NCBI GenBank assembly: GCA_902785555.1
Contig: CACZZB010000007.1
Location: 47,364 to 111,363 of the forward strand
Direction: 5' to 3'
Source of the DNA: an uncultured Ruminococcus sp.
GTDB lineage: Bacteria > Bacillota > Clostridia > Oscillospirales > Acutalibacteraceae
DNA: 64,000 nt
The notes under the pieces: model-generated
What the model was told of the DNA's origin: nothing
The model's input: the letters and a program-made list of their open reading frames with translations, nothing else
Database searches by the model: none
Made by a program: the position numbers and the translations under genes
In this document: positions 48,765-58,011 of the stretch, one piece after another
Layout of the letters: each line of letters opens with the position of its first letter
Numbering within the stretch: the first letter of the stretch is position 1

Positions 48765-48963
48765 CTTTCTTGCCTCCATATCCTCCGTAAGCCTTGAACG
48801 GCTTATTCAACTCAGGAAACATCGTTCCCTGCTGTATGCCGTGTTCGGGTGAATACAGCTTCATCGCATTCTGATACGGCACATACGCCATTGCTACTGT
48901 AATATCTTCAGGCAGTGGTCTTATAAAAAAATCCGAATTCTGAAGTTCCTTTATTACATCCAT
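48757..48963 (-). CDS. cotJA: Spore coat protein CotJA
   Basis: 68 aa from ATG 48963, after AAAGGAGA. RPLPEDITVAMAYVPYQNAM, KLYSPEHGIQQGTMFPELNK and PFKAYGG is the CotJA pattern (V-x-M-A-Y-V-P-x-Q, G-T-L/M-F-P-E-L-x-x-P-F). First gene of the cotJABC operon, whose third gene is split by the prophage. Confidence 0.95.
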   Translation of the reverse strand: MDVIKELQNSDFFIRPLPEDITVAMAYVPYQNAMKLYSPEHGIQQGTMFPELNKPFKAYGGYGGKKDE

Positions 48964-48989
48964 ATCAAGATTATCTCCTTTCACTTTTT

Positions 48990-49018
48990 CTTACATTATA
49001 TACTATGCACAAACTCCT
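48990..49018 (-). promoter_or_regulatory. Possible sigma-E type promoter of cotJABC
   Basis: On the minus strand an ATATA element and CATAGTAT about 14 bp downstream lie ~45 nt before cotJA. This loosely fits the mother-cell sigma-E pattern (ATA then CATA..T). Weak match. Confidence 0.3.
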
Positions 49019-50578
49019 TTATATTTCGATAGGCATAGATGACATCATTGCTTTATCAAACTCACTTTTATTTTTAAATAATAACCCATCTGCATATATA
49101 TCAAAAATTCTGCCTAAATTATTATTCAACTTCATTAAATCACCATCAAAGATGGCTGTTTCTATATTTCTAAGAGAATCTTCTGTAATAGATTTACGCA
49201 GTTGAACCTGATGTGACAAAAAACCAAGAAGTTCATGTCTTGCCTGACAAAGCTGCTCATAAGCCTCATGATACATAACTGTAAGCCTTTGTATTTCTTC
49301 ACGCCTTTTGGCAAGCTTAATTGTTTCCACAACACTGTCATAGAATGCCGTTGTCACAGAATAAACCACCATAGAAACAGCCGCTCCCGCAAAAGGTGCC
49401 AACGGTCCCAGTGGTGCAAATAAAGCAGCGGCTGCTGTACCGGCAAGTGTTGAAGAAACAATACCGACTGTTTTTCTTCCAAGCTCAATCCCCAATTCTT
49501 CTTTTGTCATTTCTCCTTGAGAATATTTATATACAGATTTCGTAAATTCCACTGCTCCGACAATTACCATTGCAGGTGCAGAACTCTTGCTAAAAGCATT
49601 CATTACACTTGAAACATTACTTGCTGCCGCAGATACCGCACTGTTGGCTGCAGACTGTGCAACATTGCTTAATGCGACAGATGCTTGCTGTGCTCCGGTA
49701 GCCAAAAGAGTCGCACCTGATGATGTAGCATACGCCTTGGCAGCAGAAACGGCTGTTGTTTTGACAGTATCAATCATAGCATCAGCAAATTCTTTTTCAC
49801 CCTTAAATACAGAAATCAAATTTTGTCCTCCGCTAAATACAGCGGAAATCATTGCTCCTGATTTTGCAGCTTCAACTCCTGCATTGTGACAGTCTTTTGC
49901 AACATTTAAAACAGCATCTTTTGTTTTGTTTGCAATAATCTCTTTGGATTGATTATACTCAACTGAAGAATCTTCTATCGTTGCAGCAATATCATCAGCT
50001 TTCTTTGACAATTCCATATTTTTCTCATAGCCGTTGATATCGCCATTCTTTTTACATTCATTTGCTTTTTTCTCATACTCTTTTGCATTTTGTTTAGCAA
50101 TGGACTTAATTTCTTTTGCCTGTCCTTTCGGACAATACTTTTTAACCCCACCGTATGTATCTTTTTTCATATACTCATGGTACGTTTTTTGTGCGTTCTT
50201 TGCAAACTTCATCTGATATGGTGTATCGCCTTCCATAATGTCAACACTTGAATCAATACCGCTTTCACTGAGACGAGTATCGGGTGATTGTCCTTTTTTT
50301 ATTTTATCAACATTACTGTCATGTACTTGTTGTCTTTCAGCCGCACCGCCATGTTTTTGCTTGTAGCTGCCTTGAATATGATCAGGATCAAGTGACTGAT
50401 ACAGTTTGATATGCTCATTGTTAAGAGCACGCCCCATTTGAACACTTTTATCTGTAACTACAGGCATACCGGCTGAAATTTGTTCATCTGTTTGCTTTTC
50501 TTTTTTCCTTACCTCGGACTTAAATTGCTCGTATTCTCTGACAGCTTTATAAACATACTGCAAATTATCCACAATCAA
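49019..50578 (-). CDS. Large protein with glycine-zipper membrane segments, unknown function
   Basis: 519 aa. A TTG start overlaps the upstream stop. The first half is charged and coiled coil (AKQNAKEYEKKANECKKNGD). The centre is Ala/Ser-rich (ATSSGATLLATGAQQASVAL, SNVAQSAANSAVSAAASN). Two hydrophobic glycine-zipper stretches follow (VGIVSSTLAGTAAAALFAPL and GPLAPFAGAAVSMVVYS), then a helical tail. The last gene of a three-gene minus operon. The architecture suggests membrane insertion or pore formation; no named family is recognised. Confidence 0.6.
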   Translation of the reverse strand: MIVDNLQYVYKAVREYEQFKSEVRKKEKQTDEQISAGMPVVTDKSVQMGRALNNEHIKLYQSLDPDHIQGSYKQKHGGAAERQQVHDSNVDKIKKGQSPDTRLSESGIDSSVDIMEGDTPYQMKFAKNAQKTYHEYMKKDTYGGVKKYCPKGQAKEIKSIAKQNAKEYEKKANECKKNGDINGYEKNMELSKKADDIAATIEDSSVEYNQSKEIIANKTKDAVLNVAKDCHNAGVEAAKSGAMISAVFSGGQNLISVFKGEKEFADAMIDTVKTTAVSAAKAYATSSGATLLATGAQQASVALSNVAQSAANSAVSAAASNVSSVMNAFSKSSAPAMVIVGAVEFTKSVYKYSQGEMTKEELGIELGRKTVGIVSSTLAGTAAAALFAPLGPLAPFAGAAVSMVVYSVTTAFYDSVVETIKLAKRREEIQRLTVMYHEAYEQLCQARHELLGFLSHQVQLRKSITEDSLRNIETAIFDGDLMKLNNNLGRIFDIYADGLLFKNKSEFDKAMMSSMPIEI

Positions 50579-51420
50579 GCACCACTTTCCAATAATTTTG
50601 CCTCATTTATTATATTTACAAGTTCTGTATTAATATTACCATCTTCCTTTATTATAGGAGTATTAATGATTTTATTCATACCGGCAGCTATATTTATACT
50701 GCTCCATAAAAATTTTTGCGATTCTATATCCCAACAATTATAATCTTTGCCAAGCAACCTTATAATATCCTCTATACTGTAAGTTGCTCTATTCAAAAGT
50801 GATGATAATGCTATTAAAACAGCAGAAATTTCACCACATTTTTTAGCGGTATCATTCATAAGATCAATTTGTACTTGTACTTTTTCGCATTCTAATTTTA
50901 CCTCTTCAAGCTGTTCTTTAGCCTCATCTATTTGATACATAATCTTAACACCTTTTAGCACTTTTCCGCCTAAAGCGAAGACTCCTCCAATTGGACTAGC
51001 TAATGAAAATAAGGTATCTCCTACATTTTTAGCTACTTTTACTCCATCAGACATAATATCGTGTTCTTCTGCGATAGAACGTACAGTCAATAAACTATCT
51101 TCATTTGAAATATATGTGTTATATGTGTTAAATTTTTGGCAATTAATATTTTTCACTTTTTTAAAAACTTCACAATATGGTATGATACACAATTTTTGTA
51201 TCGTTTCTTTATCCGAATTCAGGCTTGTAATGGACTTATTTAAAGCATCTGCAGCAATTTTGTAATCTTCTTCTGTTTTTTTGATAAGCTTTTCAATCTT
51301 ACAATTAATTCCATCAAGTTCCCAAGTTAATTCTTCGTTTACCTCTCTGCCGGCAACATTACAAATTGCGGCAGCTCCTCCCAAAAGTGCACCAATTCCT
51401 ATTATCAATGGTAATGGCAT
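50575..51420 (-). CDS. Helical protein with N-terminal glycine-zipper, unknown function
   Basis: 281 aa. The N-terminus LPLIIGIGALLGGAAAICNV is a G-x-x-x-G hydrophobic segment, followed by coiled coils (CKIEKLIKKTEEDYKIAADA) and a Gly-rich hydrophobic patch in the middle (LFSLASPIGGVFALGGKVLK). Another coiled coil follows (EAKEQLEEVKLECEKVQVQI). It resembles the 519-aa neighbour in plan and overlaps its gene by 4 bp, so they may work as a pair. AGGAGG is upstream. Confidence 0.6.
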   Translation of the reverse strand: MPLPLIIGIGALLGGAAAICNVAGREVNEELTWELDGINCKIEKLIKKTEEDYKIAADALNKSITSLNSDKETIQKLCIIPYCEVFKKVKNINCQKFNTYNTYISNEDSLLTVRSIAEEHDIMSDGVKVAKNVGDTLFSLASPIGGVFALGGKVLKGVKIMYQIDEAKEQLEEVKLECEKVQVQIDLMNDTAKKCGEISAVLIALSSLLNRATYSIEDIIRLLGKDYNCWDIESQKFLWSSINIAAGMNKIINTPIIKEDGNINTELVNIINEAKLLESGA

Positions 51421-51422
51421 AA

Positions 51423-51674
51423 TTATTCCTCCTTATTTTTTAAAGTTTTGCATATTTTTTGATTGACTATATAATATTCTTCAAGAGTCATATACTCCGA
51501 AAAATATTTTTCATAACATTCATCAACCCTGCAAAGCAAAGGTCTTTTATTATATATGCTGCATAAATTCCCTTCAAGATAACGACATACTCCATCACCT
51601 CTGTCAAGTTCAGCATAAAGAAATGATTTATCAAGATTTTTACAGCAGTAACCACATTTATCACATTCAAACAT
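51423..51674 (-). CDS. YkgJ-family cysteine-cluster protein
   Basis: 83 aa from ATG 51674. FECDKCGYCCKNLDKSFLYA then CRYLEGNLCSIYNKRPLLCR, VDECYEKYF carries the CxxCGxCC...C...C...RP..C metal-binding pattern of PF03692. Family members are thought to bind iron or zinc. It is the first gene of the three-gene operon, 2 nt before the 281-aa gene. Confidence 0.8.
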   Translation of the reverse strand: MFECDKCGYCCKNLDKSFLYAELDRGDGVCRYLEGNLCSIYNKRPLLCRVDECYEKYFSEYMTLEEYYIVNQKICKTLKNKEE

Positions 51675-51831
51675 TAACGACTGCCCTTTCAAATGATTCT
51701 TTCAATTATATTTATAATATCACAAATAATGCTTATAGTCAATATTAAATGCTGATAATTTATGTTTTTTTATATTTTTTTTGGTTATAATATACATAAT
51801 TGTATTTTTATCCGAAAATGAGGGACTAACA

Positions 51832-52170
51832 ATGAAAATGAATATCGACTACACGGCTCTTGGAAAAAGAATACGCACTTCACGGAAAGCCAAAAAAATT
51901 TCACAGGAACAGCTTGCAGAAATATGTGCATTGTCAGCGGCTCATATCGGACATATCGAGCGTGGCACACGCATACCCTCTTTGGACACCATATTCAGAA
52001 TTTCACAGGCTCTTGATGTAAGTCTTGACTATATTATCCTTGATTCACTTGCAGATGATTCAAAATCTATCGTAAATCTTAAAAGTATTATAGAAACCAT
52101 GGATGAAAAAACACAATCCAATATCATTTCCACCGTCAAAGCTCTTTGCAGCTACGAAAAGAATAATTAA
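51832..52170 (+). CDS. XRE-family transcriptional regulator
   Basis: 112 aa from ATG 51832, after GAGGGAC. LGKRIRTSRKAKKISQEQLA, EICALSAAHIGHIERGTRIP and SLDTIFRISQALDVSLDYII is a clear HTH_3 domain; the rest is a short helical tail. Divergent from the YkgJ operon, so it may regulate it. Converges with, and overlaps by 4 bp, the WYL gene. Confidence 0.88.
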   Translation: MKMNIDYTALGKRIRTSRKAKKISQEQLAEICALSAAHIGHIERGTRIPSLDTIFRISQALDVSLDYIILDSLADDSKSIVNLKSIIETMDEKTQSNIISTVKALCSYEKNN

Positions 52171-53132
52171 TCATATTTTTTACTCATTTCATTTATTTCT
52201 TTTCTCATGTCATCTATCAGCATTTGAGGTGACAGGACTTTTATCCATGAACCCTGACTCAAAAGATACATGATAAGTCCTCTGCCATAATTCACCTGTG
52301 CTGTTATCACACTTGTCCTGCCGTTTTTTCTTATAACTCTCGCTGTCGGTATCCTGTCAAGCACCGCCTGCACCGACAAGCCCGTAAATTCAAATTCTAT
52401 TCTCACAACTTCTCCGGGAAACATGAACTGATTCTGCTTTCTGAAATCACTTTCATCAAATTTATATCTCTTGTCATCCCTAAAAAATTCCCTGTTCTCA
52501 CGGATATGTCTTATCCTGTCGATACGGAAATATTTCGCTTTTTCAGGCTCTGTATCATCATAGGCTATCAGATAAAAATAATATTCGCTGAACATTATTG
52601 ATGCAGGTCTTAATTTCCGTATTATCTCGCTTCTGTCCATTTTCAGATATGTCACCGTGATATATCTCTTTTCCTCTATGCACTTTATTATCTGCCACAG
52701 ATTTTCGATAACGCTGTCACAGTCGGAATGTACCTCACTGTAACCGTTCATTTCCCTGCCCACTATATCTGTCAGAATATCTCTGTTCTGCAAAGTCGTG
52801 AATCTTTCGAGTTTCTGTACTATCGAAAGCATATCCTCCGAATTGAAGCACCTTGCACCCAAAAGAACTTTCAGTATCGCAAACAGCTCCGAATTCTTCA
52901 AAAGCTCGTCACTTTTCAGAATATAGCTTTTCAGCCGGTTTGAATACACTATCTCGGCATAATTCATCAGTTCCCTATGCTCCGAAAGAAAATTTTTTAT
53001 ACGGTTTATATCCCTGCTTATCGTCTTTGCACTGACGTTATAATTCTCTGCAAGACTTCTGCTGTTGAACATCTCGCCCTTTATCAGCCTGTAAAATATC
53101 TCAAGCACCCTGTCTGAAGTTATCTTTTCCAT
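52167..53132 (-). CDS. WYL-domain transcriptional regulator
   Basis: 321 aa. An N-terminal HTH_11/DeoR-like segment (RVLEIFYRLIKGEMFNSRSL, AENYNVSAKTISRDINRIKN) is followed by the WYL domain (YITVTYLKMDRSEIIRKLRP, ASIMFSEYYFYLIAYDDTEP, FRIDRIRHIRENREFF) and a C-terminal WCX part ending GSWIKVLSPQMLIDDMRKEI. WYL proteins sense nucleic acid fragments or small ligands. The target is unknown. Confidence 0.9.
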   Translation of the reverse strand: MEKITSDRVLEIFYRLIKGEMFNSRSLAENYNVSAKTISRDINRIKNFLSEHRELMNYAEIVYSNRLKSYILKSDELLKNSELFAILKVLLGARCFNSEDMLSIVQKLERFTTLQNRDILTDIVGREMNGYSEVHSDCDSVIENLWQIIKCIEEKRYITVTYLKMDRSEIIRKLRPASIMFSEYYFYLIAYDDTEPEKAKYFRIDRIRHIRENREFFRDDKRYKFDESDFRKQNQFMFPGEVVRIEFEFTGLSVQAVLDRIPTARVIRKNGRTSVITAQVNYGRGLIMYLLSQGSWIKVLSPQMLIDDMRKEINEMSKKYD

Positions 53133-53172
53133 TCATCCCACCTCCGGCTCTATTATATCACATATATAGACC

Positions 53173-53210
53173 AAAAGTCACAGAAGATGTTACTCTGCTG
53201 TGACTTTTTT
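53173..53210. terminator. Terminator between the WYL gene and membrane protein genes
   Basis: AGTCACAG/CTGTGACT stem with a 14-nt loop; T7 on the plus strand and a shorter T run on the minus strand. Confidence 0.7.
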
Positions 53211-53236
53211 TATTTTAAAGAGGGTATTCCTATAAG

Positions 53237-53842
53237 CTATTTTTTGGTGAGGTCTACACCGCTTTTCTTTTCATTCTCAACAGAGATTATGATTTTTTCG
53301 TTCTTGTCGGTAGAATCAGCCGAATTTTCACTTGCTTCGATATTGTATGTGTAAGAATTATTTTTCTTATAAATAGTATACAGCTTGTAAATATATATAA
53401 GCGACAGTATCATCAGCAAATATCCCCAAAATGTGAAGTCTTCACTTCCCTCGACCAGATAATTTGATACACCGCTCATCACTGTTGCCTGATTTGCTAA
53501 CGAGGTATTTATCCTTAAATGAAACAAGGTTATTATATTTGCTATCGGAAAAAACACATAATGTATTATCCTTTGGCGTTTCAGTATATAATAATTAAAA
53601 AGAATCACCACTGCCAAAACAAGTATTATATCCAAGCTCGTTGTTTCACTGAAAAACATCGCCTTTTCATCATCTTGATGAAATCCCAGAAAACCTGCCA
53701 CACCTCCGAATTCATCTATTATCTGCCTGTTGTTTCCGCCAAGATCAACATATTCCGTTATCTTGTATTTGGTCAGATAAAAAAACGATAAAACAAGATT
53801 TATTATCGTCATTATGGGGATAAATTTATATTCCTTTCTCAT
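53237..53842 (-). CDS. Four-span membrane protein, paralogue of the next gene
   Basis: 201 aa. Hydrophobic spans near residues 8-24, 71-88, 97-113 and 136-155. FIPIMTIINLVLSFFYLTKY at the start and FTFWGYLLMILSLIYIYKLY near the end have counterparts in the neighbour (TAINLLLAIFCYLTKAEADG and GFTFWGWSFLGLSILQVI). The tail is charged and Ser-rich. No family recognised; the two genes look like a tandem duplication. Confidence 0.65.
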   Translation of the reverse strand: MRKEYKFIPIMTIINLVLSFFYLTKYKITEYVDLGGNNRQIIDEFGGVAGFLGFHQDDEKAMFFSETTSLDIILVLAVVILFNYYILKRQRIIHYVFFPIANIITLFHLRINTSLANQATVMSGVSNYLVEGSEDFTFWGYLLMILSLIYIYKLYTIYKKNNSYTYNIEASENSADSTDKNEKIIISVENEKKSGVDLTKK

Positions 53843-53883
53843 TTCAAATGCCTCCTTAAAAATTTTTTTCGCTATCCGCTATG

Positions 53884-54423
53884 TTATAATGTCATACCTA
53901 TCTTTTCACGAATAGATTTTACAAGAGCATAACCTATATCAATTACTTGCAGTATTGATAATCCCAAAAAAGACCAACCCCAAAAAGTAAATCCTCCATT
54001 TAAATTCAATGTATACACATCAAGTCCGCCATATTTCAAAAATTCATCTAAATCCATCGTGCAGGCAATCGATAGTACACATAAACTCATTATATTTGCC
54101 GCCGGGGATATCACATAAAACAACGAAAAATCTTTCATCTTCAAAACATAAAAGCCAAAAAATACTAAAACAGACGTTACAACAACCATTATTATTCCCC
54201 AGCCTAACCTGAATTTAACATCACCTGCATCTTTGAATCCGCTGCTCTGCTGTTCAAAATACATTACATTTTTTAAAAATCCTGCCATCTCGTTAAAATG
54301 GATATCGTATTCACCCTGTAATATACCATCAGCCTCTGCCTTGGTAAGATAGCAAAATATTGCCAATAGAAGATTTATTGCTGTCACTAAAGGTATGCCC
54401 TGATCCCTGTCTTTATTTTTCAT
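53884..54423 (-). CDS. Four-span membrane protein, paralogue of the previous gene
   Basis: 179 aa. The same plan as the 201-aa neighbour: a first span with TAINLLLAIFCYLTK, a loop with FNEMAGFLKNV (neighbour DEFGGVAGFLGF), two central spans and the FTFWGW motif before the last span. Sequences have diverged well beyond recent duplication. Function unknown. AAGGAATTTG before the ATG is weak. Confidence 0.65.
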   Translation of the reverse strand: MKNKDRDQGIPLVTAINLLLAIFCYLTKAEADGILQGEYDIHFNEMAGFLKNVMYFEQQSSGFKDAGDVKFRLGWGIIMVVVTSVLVFFGFYVLKMKDFSLFYVISPAANIMSLCVLSIACTMDLDEFLKYGGLDVYTLNLNGGFTFWGWSFLGLSILQVIDIGYALVKSIREKIGMTL

Positions 54424-54525
54424 TGCAAATTCCTTCTTTATGATGAATTTTTCGCTTTCCGATATTTACTGAATATATTTTACATCAGTATATCGGACAT
54501 CTGTTTGTCCTACCTAAATTGTTTT

Positions 54526-55566
54526 TCAAAAAATTTTGAATTTATTTTTCTTACTCAGCGACAGCAAAAATATACCCGACATTATAACAAGCGAAAATGC
54601 CCCGACTATACTCGTTGAAGTTATCTCGGCATTCGTATTTTCGGATATTGCAAAAGTCTGCACTGTTGTATCAAAAAACATACATATAAGATAAGTTATC
54701 AAACAAGACAAAAAAGCGTTTGCAAGTCTGAATACCTCGAATCTCAGTCTGCTTATTTTTATATCTTTGAGTAAATTGAATATCTGGAAATGTACACACA
54801 TTCCCCCATATCCTGCCGCAAGCGACACAAGCCACAGTGCTCCCCCTGTACCCGTTATATTCTTACAAGCCGCTGTTACTTCAAGAAACATTACTATTAT
54901 TTTACTGTCAGCTCCCATTGACGAAATCACATTCATTACAGCCGAAAATACTGCCACGAGTCCCGTCAATTCGATTATCGCCCTTGCACCGTCTGCACTT
55001 GAATCTATAAAGGCATTTATCATATCTGTTTTATTTTCGCTTACCGAAACTGCCTTTCTTTCAGTGTCATCTTTTCGGAAAAATCCCGATATTATCCCCA
55101 ATATCAGTCCCGATATTATCTGTGACACATACAAAATCACTCCCGACATCACATTCCCCGTCATCATTGCTCCCACTGCCGTTATCAGAAATGCAGGTCC
55201 CGAGCATACACAAAAATACATCATTCTTTCTGCTTCATTTTCATTTATTTTTCCGTTCTCATACAGCAGTTTCACGCACTTTGCACCTACGGGAAATCCT
55301 CCGATAAAACTCAATACCACTGCCGAAACTGCACTTTCGGGAAGCCGGAATATTTTTGCGACAGGAAAAAATATTTTCCCGATATATTCATAAGCGTTTG
55401 AGCGTATCATGAATGAAGAAAGCACCATAAACGGAAACAATGACGGTACAAGAAGATTCACGGAATTTTCAAGACCAGTTATTATTCCCTCCGAAACAGC
55501 TTTAGGAAATGCTATCAATACCGCTATCCCAAAAACCGATACAAAAACCGACACAATCTTTTTCAT
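54526..55566 (-). CDS. ylbJ: YlbJ-type sporulation integral membrane protein
   Basis: 346 aa, about ten membrane spans. LVPSLFPFMVLSSFMIRSNA, SAVSAVVLSFIGGFPVGAKC and YFCVCSGPAFLITAVGAMMT are the conserved Gate/nucleoside-recognition motifs of YlbJ/SpoVV, which carries dipicolinate into or across the forespore membrane in Bacillus. Lies next to yqfC and yqfD, another sign of a sporulation cluster. AAGGAGTG upstream. Confidence 0.85.
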   Translation of the reverse strand: MKKIVSVFVSVFGIAVLIAFPKAVSEGIITGLENSVNLLVPSLFPFMVLSSFMIRSNAYEYIGKIFFPVAKIFRLPESAVSAVVLSFIGGFPVGAKCVKLLYENGKINENEAERMMYFCVCSGPAFLITAVGAMMTGNVMSGVILYVSQIISGLILGIISGFFRKDDTERKAVSVSENKTDMINAFIDSSADGARAIIELTGLVAVFSAVMNVISSMGADSKIIVMFLEVTAACKNITGTGGALWLVSLAAGYGGMCVHFQIFNLLKDIKISRLRFEVFRLANAFLSCLITYLICMFFDTTVQTFAISENTNAEITSTSIVGAFSLVIMSGIFLLSLSKKNKFKIF

Positions 55567-55631
55567 ACTTGCACTCCTTTTCGCATAATTATTTTAATAA
55601 AAAAATAAATATCAGGCGGTGGTCTATATAT

Positions 55632-55883
55632 ATGAAAAAAAATCGCAGAGATATTCCCGTCGCTGCCGCTAATTTGGGGTCTGTACACATGAATATCAGC
55701 GGCAACCGTGAAGTCGTTCTTGAAGGAAACAAAGGGGTCGTTGAATACGGTGACACTTCCATAAAAATAAATGTCGGAAAATATATAATTTCTTTCACCG
55801 GACGTGGACTTCACATAAAATGTATGACCGACTGTGAGATAGTTATTCACGGATTCATCACTTCAATAGAATATATCATGTAA
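55632..55883 (+). CDS. yqfC: Sporulation protein YqfC
   Basis: 83 aa from ATG 55632 (MKKNRRDIPVAAANLGSVHM). NREVVLEGNKGVVEYGDTSI, KINVGKYIISFTGRGLHIKC matches YqfC. It is followed 19 nt later by yqfD, the standard pair in endospore formers, normally under sigma-E control. Confidence 0.9.
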   Translation: MKKNRRDIPVAAANLGSVHMNISGNREVVLEGNKGVVEYGDTSIKINVGKYIISFTGRGLHIKCMTDCEIVIHGFITSIEYIM

Positions 55884-55902
55884 AAACGGAGCGTGACAAA
55901 CC

Positions 55903-57111
55903 TTGACAGTTAAATTACTGCGTTGGATACTCGGCTGGAGCGAGTTTGAAATATGCGACAAATATCCCGAAAGATTCCTTAACATTGCTGTAAAATCAGG
56001 TATCAATATATGGAATCCAAAAAAGGAAAATGAACTTTTCCGTGCTTCGGCAAGGTCTTCCGATATGAAATATATCATGCAAACAGCCGATAAAACTATG
56101 TGTGACATACATATAATCAAAAATCACGGCTTGTTATATATTCTCCGAAAATACAAGGCTCGGTCGGGTCTTCTTATCGGTCTTTTGATATGGGGACTTG
56201 CCATAAAATTTCTCACGGGCTTTATCTGGAACATCAAAATAGATATCCCTCCTATGATAAACGAATACGAGATACGTCAAGAATTCCGTGAACACGGCTT
56301 TTATGAGGGTGCAAGAACCGACAGTTTCGACCCCGAAATAGTTGAAGCCGATGTTTCACTGAAAGACAATCGCATAAGCTGGATAACAATCAATATTATC
56401 GGCACTGATGCGGAAGTAAAAATAAGTCCGAATTTAGCCCTCGGTGTCGAAAATAAAGAGAATATCAAAGCGAGCAATATAATTTCCACTGCTGACGGTA
56501 CTATCACACGCATGGAAGTACGAAAAGGCTATTCCGTTGTAAAAGTCGGTGAGGGCATACACAAAGGACAAATGCTTGTGAGCGGTGTCAAGGAATACAC
56601 TGACGGCTCGACAAAATTATTTGACAGCGAGGCTAAAATATACGCACAAACCCTCCGAACCGTCACTCTGAAAATACCTAAGTCATATCAGGTCTTACAG
56701 GCTCAGAATGAATTCGTCAATAAACTTGACATCAATATAATGGGTCTTACACTGCCCTTGACCCTCAGCGGAAATCCAAAAGGCGACTATATGAAATTTT
56801 CCGAAAAACAACAACTTGATATCCTCTCAAAAGGCGTTCCGATATATTTCCTGTCCGAAACATGGCAGAAATACAAAAAAACGCCTGTTCATCTCAACGA
56901 CAAACAGGCTGAACAAATTTTGAAAAACAAACTTCAATTCTATGAAATATTCATGCTGTACAGTGCCGACAGTGCCACTGTATCAGACAAAAAATGCACT
57001 CTATCACAGGACAAAAATAATTATATCCTCACCGCAGAATATACAATTGAAGAAAATGTCGCTCAAAAAAGCGTTATTCAAATCAAAGATACATCAAATT
57101 CCGGAACATAG
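55903..57111 (+). CDS. yqfD: Sporulation protein YqfD
   Basis: 402 aa from a TTG with GGAGCGTG upstream. LLRWILGWSEFEICDKYPER, NHGLLYILRKYKARSGLLIG and a membrane span, LLIWGLAIKFLTGFIWNIKI, precede the extracytoplasmic domain. NIISTADGTITRMEVRKGYS and VVKVGEGIHKGQMLVSGVKE resemble YqfD of Bacillus (stage IV). The 3' end overlaps the convergent radical-SAM gene by 34 bp. Confidence 0.9.
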   Translation: MTVKLLRWILGWSEFEICDKYPERFLNIAVKSGINIWNPKKENELFRASARSSDMKYIMQTADKTMCDIHIIKNHGLLYILRKYKARSGLLIGLLIWGLAIKFLTGFIWNIKIDIPPMINEYEIRQEFREHGFYEGARTDSFDPEIVEADVSLKDNRISWITINIIGTDAEVKISPNLALGVENKENIKASNIISTADGTITRMEVRKGYSVVKVGEGIHKGQMLVSGVKEYTDGSTKLFDSEAKIYAQTLRTVTLKIPKSYQVLQAQNEFVNKLDINIMGLTLPLTLSGNPKGDYMKFSEKQQLDILSKGVPIYFLSETWQKYKKTPVHLNDKQAEQILKNKLQFYEIFMLYSADSATVSDKKCTLSQDKNNYILTAEYTIEENVAQKSVIQIKDTSNSGT

Positions 57112-57956
57112 TCTTTTTTTGCCGATGTCAATTCCTGTACGAATCCGTCAAGTCCCGTTTCCTCGAAATACCCAAGTACTTTTGAATATTCCCTTGACGT
57201 TATCTTTCTGTTTATTTCGGGGAATCTTTCGGCATTTCCCAAAGGCACATACTGTGCCATCAGGCTCACTAAAATTTTATCCCCGAAATTCTCTTTCAGC
57301 ATATCCAGAACTCTCATTGAATTTTTAGTATTCTGTGGCAGTATCAGATGTCTTACTATCGTTCCTTTTTTCATCATACCGCTGTCATCAAATCCGGGCT
57401 TACCCGTCTGACGAACCATTTCTGCAATTGCTTTCAGTGCGGTTTCGGGATAATCCTCCGCATTGGAATATTTCTTTGCAATATCCCCCCTTGCATACTT
57501 CATGTCAGGCAAATATATATCCACTATCCCCTCAAGTCTTTTCAGAGTTTCGACTTTCTCATATCCCCCTGTATTATACACTATCGGGATACTTGGCTTA
57601 TACATCTCGAAACACTCTATGATACTGTCAATATACGGTGTCGGGCTGACTAAATTTATATTATGCACGCTCATATCTTCCAATCTCTTTATATGCTCCG
57701 ACAGTTCCCCGACCGTAAGAATTTTCCCGTAACCGCCCGTGCTTATCTTTGAATTCTGACAAAAGACACATGACATAACACAACCCGAAAAAAACACTGC
57801 TCCCGAACCGTTTTTTCCGCTGATACACGGTTCTTCCCAAAAATGAGGAGCTATCGTTGCAACTTTCGGCAAAATCCCCTGTCTGCAACAGCCCTTTCCT
57901 CTGTCATCAAATCTTTCCGCACCGCACTCCCTCGGACACGATCTGCATATCATCAT
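57078..57956 (-). CDS. Radical SAM protein (PflA-like)
   Basis: 292 aa from ATG 57956 (MMICRSCPRECGAERF), with GAGAGGTG upstream. The iron-sulfur motif is SGCVMSCVFCQN (CxxxCxxC). An N-terminal cysteine cluster (CRSCPRECGAERFDDRGKGC) is present as in the pyruvate formate-lyase-activating-like subgroup. IPIVYNTGGYEKVETLKRLE, VDIYLPDMKYARGDIAKKYS and VRHLILPQNTKNSMRVLDML follow. The substrate is unknown. A longer in-frame start crosses the terminator at 57974 and is rejected. Confidence 0.85.
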   Translation of the reverse strand: MMICRSCPRECGAERFDDRGKGCCRQGILPKVATIAPHFWEEPCISGKNGSGAVFFSGCVMSCVFCQNSKISTGGYGKILTVGELSEHIKRLEDMSVHNINLVSPTPYIDSIIECFEMYKPSIPIVYNTGGYEKVETLKRLEGIVDIYLPDMKYARGDIAKKYSNAEDYPETALKAIAEMVRQTGKPGFDDSGMMKKGTIVRHLILPQNTKNSMRVLDMLKENFGDKILVSLMAQYVPLGNAERFPEINRKITSREYSKVLGYFEETGLDGFVQELTSAKKDYVPEFDVSLI

Positions 57957-57973
57957 AATATCACCTCTCACCA

Positions 57974-58007
57974 AAAAGACACTGCACAATCCTGCACAGT
58001 GTCTTTT
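57974..58007 (-). terminator. Terminator of the adhE operon
   Basis: AAAAGACACTG/CAGTGTCTTTT stem around a ~12-nt loop directly after the stop at 58012. Confidence 0.85.
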
Positions 58008-58011
58008 GCTG

